From the NCBI GenBank assembly GCA_022653215.1, contig JALCSJ010000009.1, positions 1 through 24,729 of the forward strand: DNA of 24,729 bases, in the 5' to 3' direction. This document shows, piece after piece, positions 8,374 to 15,181 of this stretch (within the stretch, counting starts at the first letter, position 1; each line of letters begins with the position of its first letter). A program made the position numbers and the translations under genes. This DNA is from Acidaminococcaceae bacterium (GTDB lineage: Bacteria > Bacillota > Negativicutes > Acidaminococcales > Acidaminococcaceae). The notes beneath the pieces are model-generated. The model did no database searches, had not been told where the DNA came from, and saw nothing but the letters and a program-made list of their open reading frames with translations.

Positions 8374-8418
8374 TTTTAACTCATCATACCCGGTAGGGTT
8401 TTTGGAGGCATTGGCAGA

Positions 8419-10272
8419 ATGGATACGAAGAAAAATGTAGCCTTAATAGAAAAAAGCCTTGCTTTTTTGCATGTAAATGCTGCTGATGTGGCTAAGTATG
8501 GGCAAAATGCCTGTCTTCCTCTGGATATCAAAACAGCCAGAGCGCTTACTGAGGACGAATATACCTCTATTACTGATATATTAGCTCAAAAGTTTGGCAG
8601 ACAAGTCCAAATACAACACAAAAAAGTAGATCCTTCTATCATTGGCGGCATTATAGTCACTTTGGAGGATAAAATTTTTGATGCCAGCATTAAAAGCCAA
8701 CTGCAGCAGGTTAACAATCTTATGCAGCAAATTCATGTGGATGGAAAAGAAGGAGCAAAACCGCAAGGTTTAGCTCAGGCTCTTAGTAAAGGCATTGACG
8801 ATTTTAAGGCGAAAGCTGATTTAGAAGAAGTTGGCATTGTAGAAAAAGTCGGAGACGGTATTGCTACCGTTAAAGGCCTTAGCAATGCTATGAGTGGTGA
8901 ATTGGTTGAGCTCCATGACGGAGTTATCGGCATGGTGCAGAATTTATTGATTGATGAAGTCGGGGTTGTCCTTATGGGGGATGTATCTGCTATTGAAGAG
9001 GGAGATGTTGTCCGTAGAACCGGCAGAGTAATGGAAGTGCCGGTGGGAGAAAGTCTTCTGGGCAGAATAGTCAATCCATTAGGTGAACCGTTGGATGCTA
9101 AAGGAGCTATTAAAGCAGCAGGGTACAGACCAATAGAAAGTCCTGCTCCCGGTATTGCTGCTCGTGAACCGGTAACGGTTCCCTTACAGACAGGTATTAA
9201 AGCCGTAGATGCCTTGGTGCCTATTGGCAGAGGTCAGAGAGAATTGATTATTGGTGACCGTGGCACAGGTAAAACAGCCATTGCTCTTGATGCTATTTTA
9301 AACCAAAAAAATACAGGAGTAATTTGTATTTATGTAGCAATTGGGCAAAAAGCTTCTTCTGTGGCCAGACTTGCCGGTATACTAAAATCTTATGATTGCC
9401 TAAAACATACTATTATTGTGGCGGCTACGGCTGCTGACTCAGCACCTATGCAGTATTTGGCTCCTTATGCAGGAACGGCTATGGGCGAATATTTTATGGA
9501 CCAGAAAAAAGACGTACTGATTGTCTATGACGATTTGTCCAAACACGCTGTGGCATACAGAACCATGAGCCTGCTGCTCCGCCGTCCACCAGGACGTGAG
9601 GCCTATCCCGGTGACGTATTCTATTTACATTCCCGTTTACTGGAACGTTCTGCCCGGCGCAATGAGAAAGCCGGCGGTGGTTCCATGACTGCCTTGCCTA
9701 TTATCGAAACTTTAGCCGGAGATGTAAGCGGTTATATTCCTACTAATGTTATTTCTATCACTGATGGCCAGATATATCTGGAAACAGAGCTCTTTAACGA
9801 AGGAACTCGTCCTGCTATTAATGCAGGTTTGTCTGTGTCCCGTGTAGGCGGTGCTGCTCAGACCAAGGCTATGAAATCTGTGGCCGGTTCTTTGCGTTTG
9901 GATCTGGCCCAATATAGAGAAATGGCAGCTTTTGCCCAATTCGGTTCTGATTTGGACAAAACAACTAAAGCAGAGTTGGACAGAGGCGTGCGTATTACTG
10001 AAGTGCTGAAGCAGAATCAATATCATCCTCTGAGCCAGGCTCAGGAAGTAGTGACGTTATATGTTGTTGTCAACGGGTATTTGGATGATGTTCCTAAGGT
10101 AGATATTAAGCGTTTTGAAGATGAATGGCTTAGATATATGAATATGAACGATTTACAACTGCTTACGGATATTGAAACTACCAATAAGCTTTCAGATGAA
10201 AGCAAGAAAACTTTGGATGCAGATATTGAAGCATTTAAAGATTCCTTTGTTCCTACCGTAAAGGAGGAATAA
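8419..10272 (+). CDS. atpA: fused ATP synthase delta (C-terminal domain) and alpha subunit
   Basis: A 617-residue protein, about 110 longer than a usual alpha subunit. Residues about 36-104 match the C-terminal domain of delta (AtpH): a strand, ALTEDEY, a helix ending QKFGRQVQI, then VDPSIIGGIIV (70-80) and KIFDASIKSQL, the delta signature. A Gln/Gly/Lys linker follows. Alpha begins near residue 116 with a short helix and EEVGIVEKVGDGIA. Alpha motifs: Walker A GDRGTGKT (279-286, with Gly where Gln is usual) and SVSRVGGAAQTK with the arginine finger R475. The delta N-terminal helical domain is absent and no separate atpH is present; the gap before this gene is 45 bases. GGAGG stands 10 bases before the ATG. 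I see no good internal start that would give free alpha. The frame is uninterrupted, so this is a true fusion rather than a frameshift artefact. Confidence 0.93.
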   Translation: MDTKKNVALIEKSLAFLHVNAADVAKYGQNACLPLDIKTARALTEDEYTSITDILAQKFGRQVQIQHKKVDPSIIGGIIVTLEDKIFDASIKSQLQQVNNLMQQIHVDGKEGAKPQGLAQALSKGIDDFKAKADLEEVGIVEKVGDGIATVKGLSNAMSGELVELHDGVIGMVQNLLIDEVGVVLMGDVSAIEEGDVVRRTGRVMEVPVGESLLGRIVNPLGEPLDAKGAIKAAGYRPIESPAPGIAAREPVTVPLQTGIKAVDALVPIGRGQRELIIGDRGTGKTAIALDAILNQKNTGVICIYVAIGQKASSVARLAGILKSYDCLKHTIIVAATAADSAPMQYLAPYAGTAMGEYFMDQKKDVLIVYDDLSKHAVAYRTMSLLLRRPPGREAYPGDVFYLHSRLLERSARRNEKAGGGSMTALPIIETLAGDVSGYIPTNVISITDGQIYLETELFNEGTRPAINAGLSVSRVGGAAQTKAMKSVAGSLRLDLAQYREMAAFAQFGSDLDKTTKAELDRGVRITEVLKQNQYHPLSQAQEVVTLYVVVNGYLDDVPKVDIKRFEDEWLRYMNMNDLQLLTDIETTNKLSDESKKTLDADIEAFKDSFVPTVKEE

Positions 10273-10273
10273 A

Positions 10274-11179
10274 ATGGCTAATATAAGCGGTATTCGTACC
10301 CACATGAAAAGTGTCGGTAATATTGAAAAAATAACAAAAGCCATGGGCATGGTGGCTTCGGCGAAACTTAGCTTAGCTCAAAAACTGGCCTTGGCCAGTG
10401 AGCCTTTTGCAGAAAAACTCCATGACATTATGGATACAGCTTTAAGCGACGGTTCGATTATGGCAGGGCTTAGTGCCAGCCAAAATCCTCTTTTGGCTGT
10501 GAGGAAAGTCTTAAAACGAGCCTATGTGGTTATTGGGTCCGATGAAGGATTGGCCGGAGCCTATAATACTAATGTGATGAAACATCTGGCAGTTGAATTA
10601 AAGGGAAGGGACAATGACGTTCTTATAGCCATTGGAATGAAAATCAAGGGAGAGCTTAGGCGTAATGCCTATACTGTTAAAACTTCCTTTTCCGGCTTTT
10701 CTAACCATCCTACCTTTGACGAGGCAGATGAAGTGGCTGAAGCTGCAGAAAAACTGTTTATTAATGGTGACGTAGACGAAGTCAATCTTGTTTATACAAA
10801 ATTCAAATCAGCCGTATTTCAATTACCTGTTACTGAAAGACTTTTGCCGATAAAATTAGTAAAAGATAAACAAATGGCGCCGGAAGGCGACGATAATAAT
10901 AGTGAGAAATCCGCTGAATTTACCGGGGTTATATTTGAGCCCAGTGCTTCAGAAATGTTGCCATACTTAACAAGATATTATATTCGCAGCGCAATTTATT
11001 CAGCTCTTTTGCAGGGAGCGGCCAGTGAGTTGGCTTCCCGTATGACGTCTATGACTTCGGCTACGGATAATGCTGATGATTTGTTGAAGAAGTTGCAAAC
11101 TACTTACAACAAAGCTAGACAATCCAGTATTACTAACGAAATCAATGAAATAGTCAACGGAGCCGAAGCGTTGAAGTAA
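10274..11179 (+). CDS. atpG: F0F1 ATP synthase subunit gamma
   Basis: A 301-residue central shaft subunit that rotates inside the alpha3beta3 head. The N-terminal helix carries the conserved ITKAMGMVASAKL segment (about 21-33), and the C-terminal helix pair includes ALLQGAASELASRMTSMTSATDNADDLL, with the conserved A-S-RM--M--AT-NA pattern. It is slightly longer than the usual 285-290 residues, with a short acidic insertion near 198-207 (PEGDDNNSEK). The ATG lies one base after the stop of the delta-alpha gene, with AAGGAGG inside that gene's end, so the two are translationally coupled. Confidence 0.96.
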   Translation: MANISGIRTHMKSVGNIEKITKAMGMVASAKLSLAQKLALASEPFAEKLHDIMDTALSDGSIMAGLSASQNPLLAVRKVLKRAYVVIGSDEGLAGAYNTNVMKHLAVELKGRDNDVLIAIGMKIKGELRRNAYTVKTSFSGFSNHPTFDEADEVAEAAEKLFINGDVDEVNLVYTKFKSAVFQLPVTERLLPIKLVKDKQMAPEGDDNNSEKSAEFTGVIFEPSASEMLPYLTRYYIRSAIYSALLQGAASELASRMTSMTSATDNADDLLKKLQTTYNKARQSSITNEINEIVNGAEALK

Positions 11180-11193
11180 GGAGGAAATACTAA

Positions 11194-12669
11194 GTGACTG
11201 ATATGGAAAATAAAAGGGTACAACAGACTGCTGCTCAAGCTGCGCCTAAAGTTAAAGGACAGCTGGGTAAGATAGTCCAAGTTACGGGACCTGTTATAGA
11301 TATTCAATTTCCTGAAGGTGCTTTGCCTAAAATTTATAATGCCATTACAATTGATGGGGTGGCAGGCAAGGGTGTGAAAATTCACTTAACTGCGGAAGTT
11401 GTTCAGCATGTGGGAAACAATATAGTCAGAACAGTAGCTATGAGTTCCACGGACGGTTTGGTTCGTGGCATGAAGGCTCTGGATACCGGGGCACCTATTA
11501 GAGTGCCTGTAGGTAAGGACTGCTTAGGCAGGGTGTTTAATGTGTTGGGAGAAACTGTAGATGACGATCCTACACCGGTTAAAGCTGATGCTTATTGGCC
11601 TATTCACAGGGCTGCTCCTGCTTTTGACCAGCAGGAAACCCAGGCAAAGATTATGGAAACGGGCATTAAAGTGGTAGACCTTTTGGCACCTTATGCCAGA
11701 GGCGGTAAAGTTGGCCTCTTTGGTGGTGCAGGTGTAGGTAAAACGGTGTTGATCATGGAGCTGATTCACAATGTTGCTACCGGTCATGGGGGCTATTCCG
11801 TGTTTAGCGGCGTAGGAGAAAGAACTCGTGAAGGCAATGATTTGTGGGGCGAAATGAAAGGCTCCGGAGTTCTTGATAAAACCGCTTTGGTTTACGGACA
11901 GATGAATGAGCCGCCCGGAGCACGTATGAGGGTTGGCTTAACGGGACTGACCATGGCGGAATATTTCCGTGATGTAGGCGGGCAGGATGTTTTGCTCTTT
12001 ATAGATAATATTTTCCGCTTCATTCAGGCAGGTTCAGAAGTGTCTGCTTTACTGGGACGTATGCCTTCTGCTGTAGGTTACCAGCCTACTCTGGCCAATG
12101 AAATCGGTGCTTTGGAAGAAAGAATTACTTCTACCAAAAAAGGTTCTATTACCTCGGTTCAGGCAGTTTATGTACCTGCCGATGATTTAACAGACCCTGC
12201 TCCCGCAGCGACTTTTGCCCATTTGGATGCTACTACGGTTTTGTCCAGGGAAATTTCTGAATTAGGTATTTATCCTGCAGTGGATCCCTTGGATTCTACC
12301 AGCCGCATTCTGGATCCCTTAGTCATCGGCACAGAACATTACCAGGTGGCCAGAGGAGTACAGGCTATTTTGCAAAGATATAAAGAACTTCAGGATATTA
12401 TTGCTATTTTAGGCATGGAAGAATTAAGTGAAGAAGATAAAAAAACTGTTACCAGAGCCAGAAAAATTCAGCGATTCCTCAGTCAGCCATTCTTTGTGGC
12501 TGAACAATTTAACGGTTTTCCCGGTAAGTATGTACCATTGAAAGAAACTATTCGTGGTTTTAAGGAGATTTTGTCCGGAAAATATGATGAATTGCCGGAA
12601 AGTGCTTTTTACATGGTTGGTACAATTGACGAAGCGGTGCAGAAGGCAAAAAATATGAAGGTGGATTAA
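11194..12669 (+). CDS. atpD: F0F1 ATP synthase subunit beta
   Basis: A 491-residue catalytic subunit. Walker A is GGAGVGKT (177-184, K183). The catalytic region GERTREGNDLWGEM follows, then Walker B LLFIDNIFRF. The DELSEED lever is EELSEED (409-415). The start is GTG with AAGGAGG nine bases upstream. About 20 residues (TDMENKRVQQTAAQAAPKVK) precede the usual beta barrel start at GKIVQVTGPVIDIQFP; a Met at codon 4 would shorten this only slightly. Apart from that extension the length is typical. The gene sits in the standard G-D-C order. Confidence 0.97.
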   Translation: MTDMENKRVQQTAAQAAPKVKGQLGKIVQVTGPVIDIQFPEGALPKIYNAITIDGVAGKGVKIHLTAEVVQHVGNNIVRTVAMSSTDGLVRGMKALDTGAPIRVPVGKDCLGRVFNVLGETVDDDPTPVKADAYWPIHRAAPAFDQQETQAKIMETGIKVVDLLAPYARGGKVGLFGGAGVGKTVLIMELIHNVATGHGGYSVFSGVGERTREGNDLWGEMKGSGVLDKTALVYGQMNEPPGARMRVGLTGLTMAEYFRDVGGQDVLLFIDNIFRFIQAGSEVSALLGRMPSAVGYQPTLANEIGALEERITSTKKGSITSVQAVYVPADDLTDPAPAATFAHLDATTVLSREISELGIYPAVDPLDSTSRILDPLVIGTEHYQVARGVQAILQRYKELQDIIAILGMEELSEEDKKTVTRARKIQRFLSQPFFVAEQFNGFPGKYVPLKETIRGFKEILSGKYDELPESAFYMVGTIDEAVQKAKNMKVD

Positions 12670-12673
12670 AATT

Positions 12674-13108
12674 ATGGCTAAACTAATGCAGCTGGAAATT
12701 CTGACACCTGAAAAATCCTTAGTCAAAAGAAATGATGTTACATATGTGTTTTTGAATACTGTTTATGGCGGTTTGGGAATTTTAGCCAATCATGCACCGG
12801 TTATCGCTACCTTAAAAGAGGGACCCTTAAAAGTCCAAGATGAAGATGACAAGCTGACTTTTGTTTATGTAGAAGGGGGCTTTGCCCAGATTCAGGATAA
12901 TACAGTAGTTGTTTTAACGAGAAAGGCTGAAATGGCTCAGGACATTGACAGAAAAAAATATGAGCAGATTAAAAAAGAAGCAACAAATCGTTTACAGAAC
13001 CCTGATAAATTTACTGATATAGAGCATACCGAGAAAATTTTGAACAGAGCCATAGGCAGGCTTAAAACCCTGGATATGGCAGCAGAACAGAAGAAATTCG
13101 ATATTTAA
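12674..13108 (+). CDS. atpC: F0F1 ATP synthase subunit epsilon
   Basis: A 144-residue subunit with the usual N-terminal beta sandwich (LEILTPEKSLVKRNDV, then GGLGILANHAPVIATLKEG) and a C-terminal two-helix region (about 90-144) that can act as a rotation brake. It begins four bases after the beta stop codon. GAAGGTGG near the end of atpD serves as ribosome binding site. It closes the canonical atp genes; a small extra gene follows in the same transcript before the terminator at 13349. Confidence 0.95.
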   Translation: MAKLMQLEILTPEKSLVKRNDVTYVFLNTVYGGLGILANHAPVIATLKEGPLKVQDEDDKLTFVYVEGGFAQIQDNTVVVLTRKAEMAQDIDRKKYEQIKKEATNRLQNPDKFTDIEHTEKILNRAIGRLKTLDMAAEQKKFDI

Positions 13109-13124
13109 GTTTATAAGCGGGGGA

Positions 13125-13138
13125 CCACCCGTTGGTGG
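13125..13138 (+). other. G/C hairpin beside the ribosome binding site of the 62-residue gene
   Basis: CCACC (13125-13129) and GGTGG (13134-13138) enclose CGTT, in a locally G-rich stretch. The 3' arm borders the GGGAGGG ribosome binding site of the next small gene, so the hairpin could lower its translation relative to atpC or mark a processing point. There is no T-run. Confidence 0.4.
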
Positions 13139-13151
13139 GGAGGGTAATGCC

Positions 13152-13340
13152 ATGGACTTTATAAGTAGAGTTGCAGCAAGCAAAATGGCAACCATAAAAA
13201 CGGAAATTGCTGATTTGAAGGAAAAGCTGGCGGCAACACACGATGAAACAAAACGTAAAACTTTAAAAAAGCGCATAAGAGAGAATGAAACTTATTATGA
13301 GATTTTAGCAGAGCGACTCAGGGTTAAAACACGTTTTTAG
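13152..13340 (+). CDS. small coiled-coil protein at the end of the atp operon, unknown function
   Basis: A 62-residue, strongly charged protein that I do not recognise. It is predicted to be helical throughout, with a heptad-like pattern from about residue 10 to 56 (TEIADLKEKLAAT, then KTLKKRIRENETYYEIL) and no membrane segment or signal peptide. A GGGAGGG ribosome binding site stands seven bases before the ATG, and an intrinsic terminator follows nine bases after the stop, so it is probably co-transcribed with atpC. An assembly or regulatory factor for the enzyme is possible, but position alone supports that. Confidence 0.62.
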   Translation: MDFISRVAASKMATIKTEIADLKEKLAATHDETKRKTLKKRIRENETYYEILAERLRVKTRF

Positions 13341-13348
13341 CTTTGCGT

Positions 13349-13381
13349 CCTGTATTTTTTGCAGTACAGGGTTTTGTTCTT
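13349..13381 (+). terminator. intrinsic terminator closing the atp operon
   Basis: CCTGTA (13349-13354) pairs with TACAGG (13365-13370) across a T-rich loop and is followed by GTTTTGTTCTT. It lies just after the stop of the 62-residue gene and directly before a new promoter, which fits an operon boundary. Confidence 0.65.
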
Positions 13382-13401
13382 ATGCCATAATATGCTATAA
13401 T
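13374..13401 (+). promoter_or_regulatory. sigma-70/A type promoter for the 13435-murA-mreB unit
   Basis: TTGTTC (13374-13379) and TATAAT (13396-13401) are 16 bases apart. The TTG start of the next gene lies 33 bases beyond the -10 box, with AAGGAGG between. The -35 box overlaps the T-rich tail of the preceding terminator. Confidence 0.6.
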
Positions 13402-13434
13402 TACCCTATTGCTTTTGGAAGGAGGCATCCTATA

Positions 13435-13878
13435 TTGATTAGATTTCCTATGACCCAGGCGCAAGTCATCATTGGTACGTTACTTTTGACAGCTATTGTC
13501 TATTGGGACTCTCATAAACATAAGGTGTCTTACAGAAACTTGTGGGTATTGGCTACCTTCTTTTTCACACCGGTTTTTTTAGCGTATTTTATATTGCGCT
13601 TTATTTCTTCTCATAAGGTTGAACTCAGCAAAAGAGAAAAAATGGAAATGCTTAAACGGCAGGAATTTGAGAAACACAGTAAAGAAGTTCGAGCTGAGCG
13701 CAGAGCTTTGGAAAAAGCAGCGGCATTGAGATGCTTGGGCAAAACGCCGGAAGAGCTTGCCCAAGAACAGGAAGCTGACATAAAAAGGCAGGATGCTGAG
13801 CGGAAAAAGCTGAGGGAAAATCTGGATTATCATGCTGCCAAGCGGGCAGAAAAATTGAAAATCAGGAAAAAACAATAA
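13435..13878 (+). CDS. membrane-anchored coiled-coil protein, unknown function
   Basis: A 147-residue protein that I do not recognise. It has two hydrophobic segments (about 10-23 and 36-56) and then a long, highly charged helical tail (about 62-147) rich in Lys, Glu, Arg and Ala, which should face the cytoplasm. The TTG start is preferred because AAGGAGG stands nine bases before it; an ATG five codons later is too far from that site. It is the first gene of a unit continuing into murA and the mreB-type gene, so a role in envelope growth is a fair guess and nothing more. Bacillus has other small membrane-protein genes at this place between atpC and murA, but I see no clear similarity. Confidence 0.7.
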   Translation: MIRFPMTQAQVIIGTLLLTAIVYWDSHKHKVSYRNLWVLATFFFTPVFLAYFILRFISSHKVELSKREKMEMLKRQEFEKHSKEVRAERRALEKAAALRCLGKTPEELAQEQEADIKRQDAERKKLRENLDYHAAKRAEKLKIRKKQ

Positions 13879-13916
13879 AAATTATTTGCAACTTATTAAA
13901 CAATGGGGGATAACAG

Positions 13917-15173
13917 GTGGATAGATTACTGGTACAAGGTGGCAATAAATTAAAAGGCATAGTGAGAATAAGCGGAGCAAAAAATGCGGTTTTGCCTATT
14001 ATTGCTGCAGCAATTTTAGGAACGAAAAAAAGCGCTTTATTAGAAGTGCCTAATTTAGATGATGTACAGACTATTTGCAAGGTATTGGAATGCCTGGGAG
14101 TTAAAATTGATAATACTATTCCTCATACTTTGAAAATCGACAGCAGTAATATTATTGGTTTTGAAGCTCCTTATGAGCTTGTTACTGCCATGCGTGCTTC
14201 TTTCTTAGTTATGGGTGCACTTTTGGCCAGAGTGGGCAGAGCAAAAATCTCCCAACCGGGAGGTTGTGCTATTGGCTCCAGGCCTATAGATATTCACTTA
14301 AAAGGTTTTGAGGCCCTGGGAGCTAAAATTGAACAGGGACATGGGTATATTGAAGCATCTGCGCCCCATGGTTTGGTAGGAACTACTATTTATATGGATT
14401 TTCCCAGCGTGGGAGCAACAGAAAATTTGATTATGGCTGCTTCTATGGCCAAGGGAACTACTATTATAGAAAATTGTGCGGAAGAACCGGAGATTGTTGA
14501 TCTGGCCAACTATGTAAATATGATGGGCGGCAAGGTTAGAGGAGCCGGAACTCCCACTATTCGTATAGATGGAGTCAAAGAACTTACTGGGGGAGAACAT
14601 ACTGTTATCCCGGATAGAATCGAAGCAGGTACTTTTTTAGTGGCAGGAGCTATTGGGCAAGGGGATATTGTGGTAGAAAATGTTCTTTGCGAACATTTGA
14701 AACCTTTAATTGCTAAGCTAAGAGAAGCAGGCGCTTTGGTTGAAGAAGGCATTGATGCGGTTCATGTAGTGGGACCGAAAACGTTGAAGGGAATTACTGT
14801 TAAAACCCTTCCTTATCCTGGTTTCCCCACAGATATGCAAGCACAGATGATGGTGCTTATGTGTATTGCCAAGGGTCAAAGCGAAGTAACGGAAACAGTC
14901 TTTGAAAATCGTTTCATGCATGTGGATGAGCTAGTTCGTATGGGTGCGAATATTCGTACCAGCGGACGGACTGCTATGATAGATGGGGTGAAAAAACTCT
15001 ATGGTTGCCAGGTAAAAGCCACGGATTTAAGAGCCGGGGCTGCTATGGTTTTGGCCGGTCTTGTTGCAGACGGTACTACAGAAATCACTGATATTTATCA
15101 TATTGACCGTGGTTATGAAAACATAGTACAGAAGTTCCGTCAATTGGGAGCCAATATTGAACGGGTGAGGTAA
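13917..15173 (+). CDS. murA: UDP-N-acetylglucosamine 1-carboxyvinyltransferase
   Basis: A 418-residue cytoplasmic enzyme that transfers enolpyruvate from phosphoenolpyruvate to UDP-GlcNAc, the first committed step of peptidoglycan synthesis. ISGAKNAVLP (18-27) is the conserved N-terminal substrate site. The catalytic cysteine is C117 in QPGGCAIGSRPID, the fosfomycin target. FPTDMQAQ and the closing DIYHIDRGYENI are also standard. The start is GTG, with GGGGGA six bases upstream. The mreB-type gene begins eight bases after the stop. The order atpC, small membrane gene(s), murA, mbl resembles Bacillus, but the sporulation genes found there between murA and mbl are absent. Confidence 0.96.
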   Translation: MDRLLVQGGNKLKGIVRISGAKNAVLPIIAAAILGTKKSALLEVPNLDDVQTICKVLECLGVKIDNTIPHTLKIDSSNIIGFEAPYELVTAMRASFLVMGALLARVGRAKISQPGGCAIGSRPIDIHLKGFEALGAKIEQGHGYIEASAPHGLVGTTIYMDFPSVGATENLIMAASMAKGTTIIENCAEEPEIVDLANYVNMMGGKVRGAGTPTIRIDGVKELTGGEHTVIPDRIEAGTFLVAGAIGQGDIVVENVLCEHLKPLIAKLREAGALVEEGIDAVHVVGPKTLKGITVKTLPYPGFPTDMQAQMMVLMCIAKGQSEVTETVFENRFMHVDELVRMGANIRTSGRTAMIDGVKKLYGCQVKATDLRAGAAMVLAGLVADGTTEITDIYHIDRGYENIVQKFRQLGANIERVR

Positions 15174-15181
15174 GCAGTAAG

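Noticed and set aside
8374..8418. Possible frameshifted remainder of atpH between atpF and atpA
   Set aside because: Only 45 bases are available and the fusion frame is intact from a good ATG with GGAGG; there is no room for the missing delta domain.
8741..8760. Internal AAGGAG in atpA as a second start giving free alpha
   Set aside because: No in-frame ATG, GTG or TTG lies within a normal distance after it; the nearby ATG at 8741 is out of frame and before the site.
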